From a virus, in IMG/VR virus record IMGVR_UViG_3300025120_000059, positions 1 through 57,305 of that record: a stretch of DNA of 57,305 nucleotides. One strand, written 5' to 3'. The translations under genes and the position numbers were made by a program. Under the pieces are notes generated by a model that was not told the origin of the DNA, made no database searches, and worked only from the letters and a program-made list of their open reading frames with translations. Numbering within the stretch: position 1 is the first letter of the stretch; every line of letters begins with the position of its first letter. This document shows, one piece after another, positions 7,339 through 17,469 of the stretch.

Positions 7339-10300
7339 GCGATTTAACAAGTCAACTAATATCAAATACATATAAACAGATTATACTTGTTAGTTCTTCA
7401 ACTAGCAATACTGGTGTAGATACTTCCCTGAAAGCAGTGCAGACAGGTGATGGTGTTAACACTGCTTTGAAGGTAGCTACTAATGCAGTACAGATCACTG
7501 GTGCGTTGGGTGTAGGTGGTGCTGTATCTCTGGATGGAAATCTTCATGTAGATGACAAAGTATGTGCCAGTGCTTTCTATGGTGATGGATCAAATCTTAG
7601 TGGTGTAACAGCAACGATTGCTGGTAACATATCAGTAAGTAATGCTACAGTGGGTGGCAATCTTTATGTAGGCGGTACTGCCACAGTTGCTGGTGCGGCA
7701 CACTTACAGTCAAGTCTGTCCGTTGCAGGGGCTGCTCAGTTTGCAAGCACGGTAACTGTAGTTGGTGCAGCACAATTTCAAAGCACTGTAACTGCTGTTG
7801 GTGCAGCTACTTTTAAATCTACAGTTACAGTAGAAAATGCAGCAGCCTTAAAAAATAATGTATCAGTTGGTGGTACATTTAATGTAGCTGGCGCTGCCGG
7901 ATTTACTTCCAAGTCTGACTTTAGCAATGATGTATCAGTCAGTGGTCGCCTTGATGTGAGAACATCTGCTTGTATTGGTGGAGTACTTGATGTTGAGGGT
8001 GTAGCTAACTTTGCAACCAATGTATCAGTAAGTGGTAATGTACATGTTGTTGGCAATGTAACCGCTGCTGCATTTTATGGTGATGGTTCTAATATTACAG
8101 GTGTTGCTGCTTCTATTGGTAATCTTCCAGATAATGTTTCTATTGCAGGTTTCCTTAATGTTGGTGAAACTCTTGGTATTACAGGTGGTGCAACTTTTTC
8201 CTCTACTGTCACAGTTGTTGGTGCAGGTACATTTAAAGATAGTGTAAGTGTAAGTGGTAATCTAGCTGTAGGAACTAATGTTTCTATTGCAGGAACTTTA
8301 AGCGTTGGTGGTGCTGTAGACTTTAACAGTACACTGGATATTGTAGGAAATACGTCTATCGGTGGTATGGGTATCATTAATGGACCAGCTAAATTTAATA
8401 ATACAGTTACTGCTCTTGGTGCCACGCATCTTCAAAGCACACTGTCTGTTGCAGGAGCAGCAACCTTTGCATCCACAGTAACAGTAGTTGGTATAGGTAC
8501 ATTTAAGGATGATGTCTCTGTAAGTGGTAATACTAATCTTGGTGGTACAGTAACAATAGCCGGAGCAGTAAGTCTTGCCTCTACTCTTAGTGTAGGTGGT
8601 GCAGCAAACTTTGCAAGTACAGTAACCATTGCTGGCACAAATATTCAAGCTGCTAATGCAAGAGTATGTGCCAGTGCGTATTATGGTGATGGTTCTAATC
8701 TTACAAATGTAGGAATTAGTGGGAATGTTTCTGTAAACAATGCTACAGTAGGTGGTAACTTATTTGTAGGTGGCACAGTTACTGTAGCTGGTGTTGCTAT
8801 ATTTGAAGATGCTGTCTCTATATCAGGTGCGGTAAATATTGCAGGTAATACTTCTGTAGGTGGTACATTAATAACTACAGGTAAAGCTGAATTTAAAGAT
8901 GATGTGTCTGTATCAGGCAACACTGTATTTGGTGGCACACTAAGAGTTGCAGGGGCAACGTCACTAGAAGGTGCCGTTGATCTTAATAGTACGCTTACTG
9001 TGGCAGGAGCAGTATCACTTGCTTCGACTCTAAGTGTAGGTGGAGCAGCAAACTTTGCCAGCACAGTTACAGTAGTAGGTGCTGCTCATCTCCAAAGTAC
9101 AGCATCTATAGCAGGTGCAGCAGTATTTGGCAGTACTGTAACTGTAGTAGGTGCTGGTACGTTTAAGAGTAATGTCTCTGTAAGTGGCGATCTTGATATA
9201 GCTGGTAATGTATCAGTAGCTGGTACACTGTTTGCTGCTGGAGGAATAACTTACGATGGAGATGTTTCTGTTAGTGGTAATTTAGCTGTTGGTGGCAATA
9301 CATCAATAGGTGGCACTCTTAGTGTTACAGGCGCAGTGTCACTAGCATCAACACTATCAGTTGGCGGTGTTACTAATTTTCTTAGCACAGTAACAGTTGC
9401 AGGTAATACAAGACTTGGAGCAATAGTTACTGTTGTAGGAGCGGCACATCTTCAGAGTACAGTATCAGTAGGAGGTGCTGCAAACTTTGCTAGTACAGTT
9501 ACGGTAGTCGGCGCAGCACATCTTCAAAGCACAGCCTCAATAGCAGGTAATACTGTAGTTGGGGGAACTTTACGAGTTGCTGGAGCAACTTCATTGGAGG
9601 GTGCTGTTGATCTTAACAGTACGCTTACTGTTGCTGGTGCAGTGTCACTTGCTTCTACTCTCTCAGTAGGAGGTGCTGCAAACTTTCTTAGCACAGTTAC
9701 TATTACTGGTACAAATGTACAAGCTGTTAATGCAAGAGTATGTGCAAGTGCATACTATGGAGACGGCTCAAACCTTACTGGAATTATTACATCAGTAGAA
9801 GGTAACTTATCTGTAACTAATCTTTTGGTTGGTGGTACTGTAACGGTTGTTGGTGCAGGTACTTTTAAAGATAGTGTTTCTGTGTCTGGCAATATAAATG
9901 TTGGAGGTACTGTCACAGTTGCTGGAGCAGTATCACTAGCCTCTTCATTATCAGTAGGAGGTGCTGCAAACTTTGCATCTACAGTTACAGTAGTTGGTGC
10001 AGCACACCTTCAAAGTACAGCTTCAATAGCAGGTAATACTGTAGTTGGAGGCACACTCAGAGTTGCTGGAGCAACTTCATTGGAGGGTGCTGTTGATCTT
10101 AACAGTACGCTTACTGTTGCTGGTGCAGTATCACTTGCTTCGACTCTAAGTGTAGGTGGAGCAGCAAACTTTGCATCTACTGTAACAGTAGTCGATGCTG
10201 CACATCTTCAGAGTACAGTATCAGTAGGTGGAGCAGCAGTATTTGCCAGTACTGTTACAGTAGTTGGTGCTGCTCATCTCCAAAGTACAGCTTCAATAGC

Positions 10301-12680
10301 AGGTAATACTATAGTTGGAGGTACACTAAGAGTTGCTGGAGCAACATCACTAGAGGGTGCAGTTGATCTTAATAGCACACTTACTGTTGCTGGTGCAGTG
10401 TCACTTGCTTCTACACTAAGCGTAGGTGGAGCAGCAAACTTTGCTAGTACTGTTACAGTAGTTGGTGATGGTACGTTTAAAAGTAATGTTTCTGTTTCAG
10501 GAAATCTAACAGCAACTGGAACGGCTGTTAAATTTATTAATGCTGCTGTATGTGCATCTGCATACTATGGTGATGGTAGTAATATTACAGGTATAGATGC
10601 AGACGTAGGTGGAAATATTTCTGTTAGTAATGTTCTAGCTGGAGGTACGCTCAGAGTTGTGGGAGCAACTTCTCTTGAGGGTGCAGTTGATCTTAACAGT
10701 ACACTTACTGTGGCAGGAGCAGTATCACTTGCTTCTACTCTTTCAGTAGGTGGTGCAGCAAACTTTGCATCTACAGTTACAGTAGTTGGTGCAGCACACC
10801 TTCAAAGTACAGCTTCAATAGCAGGTAATACTGTAGTTGGAGGTACACTAAGAGTTGCTGGAGCAACATCACTAGAGGGTGCAGTTGATCTTAATAGCAC
10901 ACTTACTGTTGCTGGTGCAGTATCACTTGCTTCTACTCTTTCAGTAGGTGGTGCAGCAAACTTTCTAAGTACTGTTACTATTACTGGTACAAATGTACAA
11001 GCTGTTAATGCAAGAGTATGTGCCAGTGCTTACTATGGAGATGGTTCTAATTTAACAGGTATTTCAGCAGATATAAGTGGAAATATTTCTGTTAACAATG
11101 CTACAATAGGTGGTACTTTATTTGTAGGCGGTACTGCCACAGTTGCTGGTGCAGCACATCTTCAAAGTACAGTATCAGTAGGTGGAGCAGCAGTATTTGG
11201 TAGTACAGTTACAGTAGTTGGTGCAGCACACCTTCAAAGTACAGCTTCAATAGCAGGTAATACTGTAGTTGGAGGTACACTAAGAGTTGCTGGAGCAACT
11301 TCATTGGAGGGTGCTGTTGATCTTAATAGCACACTTACTGTGGCAGGAGCAGTGTCACTTGCTTCGACTCTTTCAGTAGGTGGAGCAGCAAACTTTGCAT
11401 CTACAGTTACAGTAGTTGGAGCAGCACATCTTCAAAGTACAGTCTCAGTAAATGGCAATGCTATACTTGGAGGTACACTTAGAGTTGCTGGAGCAACGTC
11501 ACTAGAGGGTGCTGTTGATCTTAATAGTACACTTAGTGTGGCAGGTGCAACACATCTTCAAAGCACAGTCTCAGTAAATGGTGCAGCAGTATTTGGAAGT
11601 ACCGTAACAGTAGTTGGTGCCGTACACCTTCAAAGTACAGCCTCAATAGCAGGTAACACTGTAGTTGGAGGAACGCTAAGAGTTGTAGGAGCAACATCAC
11701 TAGAGGGTGCGGTTGATCTTAACAGTACGCTTACTGTGGCTGGTGCTGTATCTTTAGCATCAACTCTTAGTGTAGGTGGAGCAACCAATCTAGCAAGCAC
11801 TGTTACTGTAGTAGGCGCTGGTACATTTAAAGATGACGTATCAGTAAGCGGTAACACTGTACTAGGTGGTACGCTTAGAGTTGCTGGAGCAACATCACTA
11901 GAGGGTGCTGTTGATCTTAACAGTACACTTACCGTTGCAGGAGCGGTTTCTCTAGCCTCGACTCTTAGCGTTGGAGGAGCAACTAATCTTCTTAGCACTG
12001 TTACTGCTACAGGTAATGCTGGATTCTTAGGCACAGTACGAGTAAGCGGTGCTACAAGTCTTGAAGCTGGTTTGGTTGTTGGTGGTAAGGCAGAGTTTGA
12101 TAGTGATGTATGTGTATCAGGAAATACTCAGTTAGTTGGTACACTTAAAGTAACAGGTGCTACTACTATTACAGGTAACTCAGGCTTCTTGGGAACTGTT
12201 AGAGTATCTGGTGCTACTTCTTTGGAAGGTACTACACACATTACAGGCACAGCTACGATTACAGGTAACTCTGGTTTTCTTGGAACTATACGAGTATCTG
12301 GTAATACTTCTCTGGAAGGACAACTACAGCTAACTGAGTCAGCGGCTGCTGCTGTACATACCACTGCAATTAATGGTGTGACGTCTGTGTCTCTTAACTT
12401 CGGTATAGCACAGAACTTCTTTACCTCTGTTACTGCCGCACATACACTGGCACGTCCTACCAATGCAAGAGTAGGACAGGTTGGTAGTATTCTTCTTATG
12501 CAGGATGGTGGCTCTGGTACGGTTGCTTATAATGCTTGTTGGAACTTTATTGGTGGTACAGCCCCAACATTCTCAACTGCTGATAATGCAATGGATAGAT
12601 TAGATTATATTGTTGTATCTATTTCCACTGATAACACTGCTGAAAATATTCAAGCAGTAATGACACAAGCTTATAGTTAG
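7335..12680 (+). CDS. giant repeat-rich tail fibre protein
   Basis: A 1781-residue protein; the ATG at 7335 overlaps the previous TGA and is preferred to a TTG at 7323. Almost the whole length is built of short beta-strand repeats of the type VSVSGN, STVTVVGA and GGTLRVAGATSLEGAVDLNST, as in parallel beta-helix fibres. Six copies of a YYGDGSNLTG cassette are spread through it. The last 110 residues differ and form a tip or trimerisation domain (SVSLNFGIAQNFFTSV, then GTVAYNACWNFIGGTAPTF, MDRLDYIVVS), a type common at fibre ends in marine phages. It probably binds the host surface. No catalytic motif is seen. Confidence 0.85.
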   Translation: MSDLTSQLISNTYKQIILVSSSTSNTGVDTSLKAVQTGDGVNTALKVATNAVQITGALGVGGAVSLDGNLHVDDKVCASAFYGDGSNLSGVTATIAGNISVSNATVGGNLYVGGTATVAGAAHLQSSLSVAGAAQFASTVTVVGAAQFQSTVTAVGAATFKSTVTVENAAALKNNVSVGGTFNVAGAAGFTSKSDFSNDVSVSGRLDVRTSACIGGVLDVEGVANFATNVSVSGNVHVVGNVTAAAFYGDGSNITGVAASIGNLPDNVSIAGFLNVGETLGITGGATFSSTVTVVGAGTFKDSVSVSGNLAVGTNVSIAGTLSVGGAVDFNSTLDIVGNTSIGGMGIINGPAKFNNTVTALGATHLQSTLSVAGAATFASTVTVVGIGTFKDDVSVSGNTNLGGTVTIAGAVSLASTLSVGGAANFASTVTIAGTNIQAANARVCASAYYGDGSNLTNVGISGNVSVNNATVGGNLFVGGTVTVAGVAIFEDAVSISGAVNIAGNTSVGGTLITTGKAEFKDDVSVSGNTVFGGTLRVAGATSLEGAVDLNSTLTVAGAVSLASTLSVGGAANFASTVTVVGAAHLQSTASIAGAAVFGSTVTVVGAGTFKSNVSVSGDLDIAGNVSVAGTLFAAGGITYDGDVSVSGNLAVGGNTSIGGTLSVTGAVSLASTLSVGGVTNFLSTVTVAGNTRLGAIVTVVGAAHLQSTVSVGGAANFASTVTVVGAAHLQSTASIAGNTVVGGTLRVAGATSLEGAVDLNSTLTVAGAVSLASTLSVGGAANFLSTVTITGTNVQAVNARVCASAYYGDGSNLTGIITSVEGNLSVTNLLVGGTVTVVGAGTFKDSVSVSGNINVGGTVTVAGAVSLASSLSVGGAANFASTVTVVGAAHLQSTASIAGNTVVGGTLRVAGATSLEGAVDLNSTLTVAGAVSLASTLSVGGAANFASTVTVVDAAHLQSTVSVGGAAVFASTVTVVGAAHLQSTASIAGNTIVGGTLRVAGATSLEGAVDLNSTLTVAGAVSLASTLSVGGAANFASTVTVVGDGTFKSNVSVSGNLTATGTAVKFINAAVCASAYYGDGSNITGIDADVGGNISVSNVLAGGTLRVVGATSLEGAVDLNSTLTVAGAVSLASTLSVGGAANFASTVTVVGAAHLQSTASIAGNTVVGGTLRVAGATSLEGAVDLNSTLTVAGAVSLASTLSVGGAANFLSTVTITGTNVQAVNARVCASAYYGDGSNLTGISADISGNISVNNATIGGTLFVGGTATVAGAAHLQSTVSVGGAAVFGSTVTVVGAAHLQSTASIAGNTVVGGTLRVAGATSLEGAVDLNSTLTVAGAVSLASTLSVGGAANFASTVTVVGAAHLQSTVSVNGNAILGGTLRVAGATSLEGAVDLNSTLSVAGATHLQSTVSVNGAAVFGSTVTVVGAVHLQSTASIAGNTVVGGTLRVVGATSLEGAVDLNSTLTVAGAVSLASTLSVGGATNLASTVTVVGAGTFKDDVSVSGNTVLGGTLRVAGATSLEGAVDLNSTLTVAGAVSLASTLSVGGATNLLSTVTATGNAGFLGTVRVSGATSLEAGLVVGGKAEFDSDVCVSGNTQLVGTLKVTGATTITGNSGFLGTVRVSGATSLEGTTHITGTATITGNSGFLGTIRVSGNTSLEGQLQLTESAAAAVHTTAINGVTSVSLNFGIAQNFFTSVTAAHTLARPTNARVGQVGSILLMQDGGSGTVAYNACWNFIGGTAPTFSTADNAMDRLDYIVVSISTDNTAENIQAVMTQAYS
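8930..11990 (+). repeat. imperfect tandem repeats inside the fibre gene
   Basis: Within the fibre gene a cassette coding for GGTLRVAGATSLEGAVDLNST occurs ten times by my count (about 8935 to 11930), most followed by AVSLASTLSVGGA and HLQSTASIAGN units. Neighbouring copies differ mostly at synonymous third positions while some pairs are almost identical in DNA (for example around 9580 and 10060), suggesting old repeats plus recent duplication or gene conversion. Confidence 0.85.
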
Positions 12681-12691
12681 GATTAATAAGA

Positions 12692-15085
12692 ATGGTATTT
12701 AGTAATAATCTTTTAATGGGTGCTGCTGGTCAAGCAACAGGATATGAGATTGATCAGAGCATTCGTTTTAACGACAACGATTCTGCTCATCTAGCAAGAG
12801 ACGGTTTTGGTCAAAGCCCGACATCTTCAACAGTTTGCACCATTAGCGTTTGGGTTAAACGTGGTAATAATTTTGGATCAAACTCCGTAATTATTTATGG
12901 TGGCGATCCAAGTGGTTCAACAGCAGAATCATTACGTTTTGGTACGGGCAATCAACTTCAGTTTAGTCAAGCGTCCAGTGATTATGATTTAAAGACAACC
13001 CAACTTTTTAGAGATGTCGGGGCGTGGTATCACATAGTTGCTGTCCTTAATACCGGCGCTGCTGAAAGCAGTAGAGCCGCACTATATGTTAATGGCTCTC
13101 AAGTCACGGCTTTTGCTACAGAGAATTATCCCGGTTCTAGTTATTCAACAAACTTTACTGCTAACAGTAGTTCTGTTGAGCATGTAATAGGATCAAACGC
13201 CTCTGGGGGTGGTGCGTCTCAGTTTTTTGATGGTTATATAGCCGAGTTTAATTTTATAGATGGTCAAGCCTTAACTCCTGCCAGCTTTGGTGAAACCAAC
13301 GCCGATGGTGTATGGGTGCCAAAAGCTTACTCAGGAAGCTATGGAAATAATGGTTTTTTTATAGATGGCCGGGATAGCTCTGATCTTGGAGACGATGAGT
13401 CAGGCAACGGAAACGATCTTACCTCCAGTGGACTAACCACCGCAGATCAGATGGGCGATACGCCGACTAACAATTTCTGGACATTAAACCCAACTGATCG
13501 TCATGCCTCTAATGTAACCATTCTTGATGGCAACTTGAGGGCTGATTGTACGTCATCAGCAGAGGGAAGCGTGTTTGCGCCAATGCTTCCCGAAACTGGC
13601 AAGTGGGCATGGAAAATTACAGCTACATTAAACATGGGCAGTGGTGCTGAGTATCCTGTTCTTGGGATTGTTCCTTCAAATAACGCAGATTTACGTAGCC
13701 CGATGCGTTCCGGTGGCACAGGAGAAGGCTATGGTGCAGATGGACGTTTCTTTTCTGCGTCAGCAGGTAGCAACTCTTCTTATGGGGCAGCTTGGGCAGA
13801 TGGTGATGTAATTGAAGTTGGTTGGGATGCTGATAATGGTGCGTTAAGTTTTTGGCATGAGGGTTCAGCACAAGGTGTTGCTGTAACAGGATTAACAGGA
13901 CGGTGGAAGCCAGCGCAAGATCACTATTCAACTGCTGGCGGTGATACTTTGTCAGATTTTGGTCAAAGCGGATACACACCTACTGATAGCTCTTACAAAA
14001 CTCTCTGCACCGCCAACCTTCCCACACCAACAGTCGCAGATGGGTCAAAGTATTTTCAGACTACGCTGTACACCGGCAATGGAACAGCTATTGGCTCCGG
14101 TGGTCTTGAAGTAAATCAATCTGGAAACAGTACATTTCAGCCTGACTTTGCTTGGATTAAAAACAGAACAAGTGCTGGAAATGAACATGATCTTTACGAT
14201 GCTGTAAGGGGTGTTACAAAAGTACTCTTTTCTTCTACTACTCAAGCGGAGGCAACCGTTTCAGAGGGTCTAACCAGTTTTGACACAGATGGGTTTACTG
14301 TCGGAAACAGAGGCGAGGTAAATACCAGCGGCAACTCTATGGTCGGATGGCAATGGTTAGCCAACGGCTCCGGCAGCGGCAACACTGATGGCAGCATCAA
14401 CACAACTGCGACATCCGTTAATACCACGGCTGGGTTTAGTATTATAGAATGGTCCGGCACAGGGGCGAACGGCACTATCGGACATGGGTTAGGTATCCAG
14501 CCCTCGCTCTACATTGTGAAAAATACTGCTACAACAAATAGCTGGATGGTGGGCAGTACGCTCTACCCCAATACAAAATTCCTTAACCTAAATTCTTCTG
14601 ATGCTCTTGATACAGCAGCGGCTGTCTGGAACAGCGCATATCCAACTAGCAGTGTAATTAATCTGGGCAGCAATGTTGCCAGCAATGGTAGCGGCACGAA
14701 CAACATGATCTGTTATGCATTCGCAGAAATTCCCAACTATAGTTCTATCGGAAGTTACACCGGCAATGGATCGACAGATGGTCCTTTTGTTTACACGGGT
14801 TTCAAACCTGCTTTTATTATCTTTAAGGTAACTTCCAATGCTCCTACTGGTTGGGTAATGTTGGATAACCAACGAGATACCTATAACGCTGTAAATCATG
14901 TATTACAGCCTAATGAAAATTCTGCTGAAAGCAGTGGCTCAGATAACTGGGACATTCTTTCAAATGGATTCAAAGTGAGAACGACTTGGGGTGCTGTCAA
15001 CGGTTCTGGGTATACAGTGACATACATAGCCTTTGCAGAACACCCATTCGGCGGTGACGGCGTTGCACCAGCTACAGCAAGATAA
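12692..15085 (+). CDS. tail fibre with LamG, SPRY and DUF7483-like domains
   Basis: A 797-residue protein. Residues about 20-225 resemble a LamG/concanavalin-type sandwich (RFNDNDSAHLARD, WYHIVAVLNTG, ALYVNGSQV, GYIAEFNFIDGQAL). Residues 285-430 resemble an SPRY domain (GKWAWKITATL, VIEVGWDADNGALSFWHEG). The rest, from about 445, matches the DUF7483 type seen in marine phage fibres (PDFAWIKNRTSAGNEHDLYDAVRG, then GFSIIEWSGTG and an AFAEHPFGG ending). All three are sugar- or protein-binding folds, so host recognition is the likely role. Confidence 0.8.
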   Translation: MVFSNNLLMGAAGQATGYEIDQSIRFNDNDSAHLARDGFGQSPTSSTVCTISVWVKRGNNFGSNSVIIYGGDPSGSTAESLRFGTGNQLQFSQASSDYDLKTTQLFRDVGAWYHIVAVLNTGAAESSRAALYVNGSQVTAFATENYPGSSYSTNFTANSSSVEHVIGSNASGGGASQFFDGYIAEFNFIDGQALTPASFGETNADGVWVPKAYSGSYGNNGFFIDGRDSSDLGDDESGNGNDLTSSGLTTADQMGDTPTNNFWTLNPTDRHASNVTILDGNLRADCTSSAEGSVFAPMLPETGKWAWKITATLNMGSGAEYPVLGIVPSNNADLRSPMRSGGTGEGYGADGRFFSASAGSNSSYGAAWADGDVIEVGWDADNGALSFWHEGSAQGVAVTGLTGRWKPAQDHYSTAGGDTLSDFGQSGYTPTDSSYKTLCTANLPTPTVADGSKYFQTTLYTGNGTAIGSGGLEVNQSGNSTFQPDFAWIKNRTSAGNEHDLYDAVRGVTKVLFSSTTQAEATVSEGLTSFDTDGFTVGNRGEVNTSGNSMVGWQWLANGSGSGNTDGSINTTATSVNTTAGFSIIEWSGTGANGTIGHGLGIQPSLYIVKNTATTNSWMVGSTLYPNTKFLNLNSSDALDTAAAVWNSAYPTSSVINLGSNVASNGSGTNNMICYAFAEIPNYSSIGSYTGNGSTDGPFVYTGFKPAFIIFKVTSNAPTGWVMLDNQRDTYNAVNHVLQPNENSAESSGSDNWDILSNGFKVRTTWGAVNGSGYTVTYIAFAEHPFGGDGVAPATAR

Positions 15086-15100
15086 TAGGAGAAGAAAGTA

Positions 15101-15673
15101 ATGTGGAAACATAATGGCAGAACGATTACAGTAGGTAGAGCATGGACCGCTGACAATGGTGTTCAGAATCCTGCTAACTGGCATATCTGGTCTGCCTCAG
15201 AAAAAGTAGCTGCTGGTGTTGTTGAGATAGTAGAAGAAACTCCACCTGATAGTAGACTATATCATTGGGGACAAAACTCTGATGGTACTATTACATCTAC
15301 TGCTAAAGCTATTGAAGATGTTAATGAAGTAGATGAAGATGGTAATGCCCTATTAGATGAAGATGGAAATCAAGTTGTTACTCTTGGTGTTAAGTCTAAT
15401 CTAATTCAAGAAGTTAAGGTACAACAAGCATCTCTTCTTTCACAGAGTGATTGGGCAGTTGTTCGTTATATAGATACAACTGTAGCAGTACCATCTAATA
15501 TACAAACATGGCGCAATGCAATTAGGAGTAAAGCAACAGAGATGGAAACAGCTATAACCAATGCTGCTAATACAGATGCTATTGCTGGACTATTTTTAAC
15601 ATATACAACAGAAGATGATGGTAGTATTACAAAGTCAGGTATACTCTATGATTGGCCTGAGTTAGTAGAGTAA
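15101..15673 (+). CDS. tail fibre assembly chaperone-like protein
   Basis: A 190-residue protein with an AGGAGAAG ribosome site. The C-terminal half contains SQSDWAVVRYIDTTVAVPSNIQTWRNAIR followed by a helical segment, the layout of DUF4376-like or tail fibre assembly chaperones (L-x-DW...P...WR-x-x-LR). Its place directly after a fibre gene agrees. The N-terminal half is beta-rich and of unknown role. Confidence 0.65.
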   Translation: MWKHNGRTITVGRAWTADNGVQNPANWHIWSASEKVAAGVVEIVEETPPDSRLYHWGQNSDGTITSTAKAIEDVNEVDEDGNALLDEDGNQVVTLGVKSNLIQEVKVQQASLLSQSDWAVVRYIDTTVAVPSNIQTWRNAIRSKATEMETAITNAANTDAIAGLFLTYTTEDDGSITKSGILYDWPELVE

Positions 15674-15873
15674 TGTTTTATTATATCTCAGTAATTATAA
15701 TAACAATGTTACCTACAGGTGAACCTATTAAAGAACATTCTGTAACAGGACCATTTCCTGATATAGTAAACTGCATGAACTATGCAAATGTTATTAATCA
15801 AATAACAATAGAAGCAAACACAAAAATTTTACGATCAGAGTGTAAAGAAAAAGCTAAAAGAAAGGCAGTATAA
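15673..15873 (+). CDS. small membrane-anchored or exported protein
   Basis: A 66-residue protein whose ATG overlaps the previous TAA by one base. The first 12 residues (MFYYISVIIITM) are hydrophobic, like a short signal or anchor. The rest has two Cys residues and ends in KEKAKRKAV. It overlaps the next ATG by one base. No family recognised. Confidence 0.5.
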   Translation: MFYYISVIIITMLPTGEPIKEHSVTGPFPDIVNCMNYANVINQITIEANTKILRSECKEKAKRKAV

Positions 15874-17441
15874 TGGCAAGTACATATACAACAAATCTTC
15901 GCCTAACAAAACAAGGGGATGGAGAAAATCCAAACAGTTGGGGAGCTATTCTCAATGATGGAGTTATCAGTCTTGTTGATGATGCCATTGCTGGATATAC
16001 TACAGTATCAATTGGGAGTGCTGCAACTGTAACCTTGACTAATGTTCAGGGTGCTGGTGATCAGGCTCGTTCTGCTATTCTTGAATTTAAAGGAACAGTT
16101 GGTGGGACGCACAATGATATAGTAGTTCTTATCCCTAATAATTCTAAATCTTATATTGTTAGAAACTCTGTATCATATAATGACGCAACAGATTCAGTGG
16201 TAATGAGAGTAGCTGGTCATACTGGAGTTACAGTTAATTCAGCCGAGACTGCTTTATATGTAACTAATGGAACAACAGTATATCCTGTAAAAAGTAATAC
16301 CTTTACAAATCTAGTAGCTACAACTATTACAGCAGGAACTGTAAATACAAGCACTCTTAATGTTTCTACGTCTGCTCTTTTTGTTGATAATGCTAAGTTA
16401 AATATTGGAACTGGAAGTGATCTTCAAATTTATCACGATGCTTCTAATAGCTATATACAAGAAGCAGGAACAGGTAACTTAATTGTTGGATCAAATATCT
16501 TTGCTGTTAAAAATGCCGCTGTTAATGAAACTATACTTACTGGTACTGAAAATGGTGCAGTTGAACTATACTTTGATAATGCTAAAAAATTAGTAACAAC
16601 TACTGTTGGTGTTTCTATTACAGGAAATATGGTAGCAACTACTTTGTTTGGAGATGGTAGTAATCTAACAGGGCTTACAACAGGATTACCAATAAACTAT
16701 TTAGGTGGTCTTACACTTTCTAATAATAGTACTGATTCAGCACATGATATTGATATAGCTGCTGGTGCTGCCAGAGACAATGCAAATGGTACTGATTTAA
16801 CATTGTCTTCTGCTATGACTAAACAAATAGATGCAACATGGGCATCTGGAGATGGTAATGGCGGTATGGCAGATGGTGTATCTTTATCAACAAATACTTG
16901 GTATCATGTTTTTGTAGTTGCAACCGATGCTGGAGGAGTTGATGCTGGTTTTGATACGGCTGTAAATGCATCTAATCTTGTAGGAACGTCAGGAGTAGCT
17001 TCTGCATTTCGACGTATAGGTTCTGTTCTTACTGATGGTAGTAGTAATATTATTTCATTCATTCAGTTTGGTGATGAGTTTATATGGAGTACACAAATTA
17101 ATAATGTTAATGGTAGTGGTCTGGGAACAAGCAGAGTTTTGCAAACAGTAACTAGTCCTTTAGGCGTACAATGCCGAGCAATTCTAGGACTTGTAGGAGT
17201 AGTTGCAGGTTCAAACTCTCAGGTTGTAATAACACTTACAAATCCTGATGTTGATGACGCTACTCCTGCCAATAGTAATGCAAATAACGCTGGTGAAAAT
17301 AGTTCTGATGCAAATGGTACATGGGCTGCTGGCACTCATATTGTTCTAACTAATACTTCAAGTCAGGTTGCCTTTAGACAAAGCTTTAATAGTACAGTAT
17401 ATATTAATACTAATGGTTACTATGATAGTCGTGGTAAGTAA
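15873..17441 (+). CDS. tail fibre / virion structural protein
   Basis: A 522-residue protein. The N-terminus (MASTYTTNLRLTKQGDGENPNSWG, then an LNDGVISLVDDAIAG stretch) is a common start of marine phage fibre proteins, probably the virion-attachment part. A LFGDGSNLTG motif near residue 265 is the same cassette found six times in the giant fibre. The C-terminal 250 residues form a distinct beta-rich domain. It probably makes another fibre or shares a fibre with its neighbours. Confidence 0.7.
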   Translation: MASTYTTNLRLTKQGDGENPNSWGAILNDGVISLVDDAIAGYTTVSIGSAATVTLTNVQGAGDQARSAILEFKGTVGGTHNDIVVLIPNNSKSYIVRNSVSYNDATDSVVMRVAGHTGVTVNSAETALYVTNGTTVYPVKSNTFTNLVATTITAGTVNTSTLNVSTSALFVDNAKLNIGTGSDLQIYHDASNSYIQEAGTGNLIVGSNIFAVKNAAVNETILTGTENGAVELYFDNAKKLVTTTVGVSITGNMVATTLFGDGSNLTGLTTGLPINYLGGLTLSNNSTDSAHDIDIAAGAARDNANGTDLTLSSAMTKQIDATWASGDGNGGMADGVSLSTNTWYHVFVVATDAGGVDAGFDTAVNASNLVGTSGVASAFRRIGSVLTDGSSNIISFIQFGDEFIWSTQINNVNGSGLGTSRVLQTVTSPLGVQCRAILGLVGVVAGSNSQVVITLTNPDVDDATPANSNANNAGENSSDANGTWAAGTHIVLTNTSSQVAFRQSFNSTVYINTNGYYDSRGK

Positions 17442-17469
17442 TATAAAGTCATAACTAGGATAGAATAGA

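Noticed and set aside
7335-12680. The fibre repeats as a mobile element or satellite
   Set aside because: They lie inside one uninterrupted reading frame and encode regular protein repeats.
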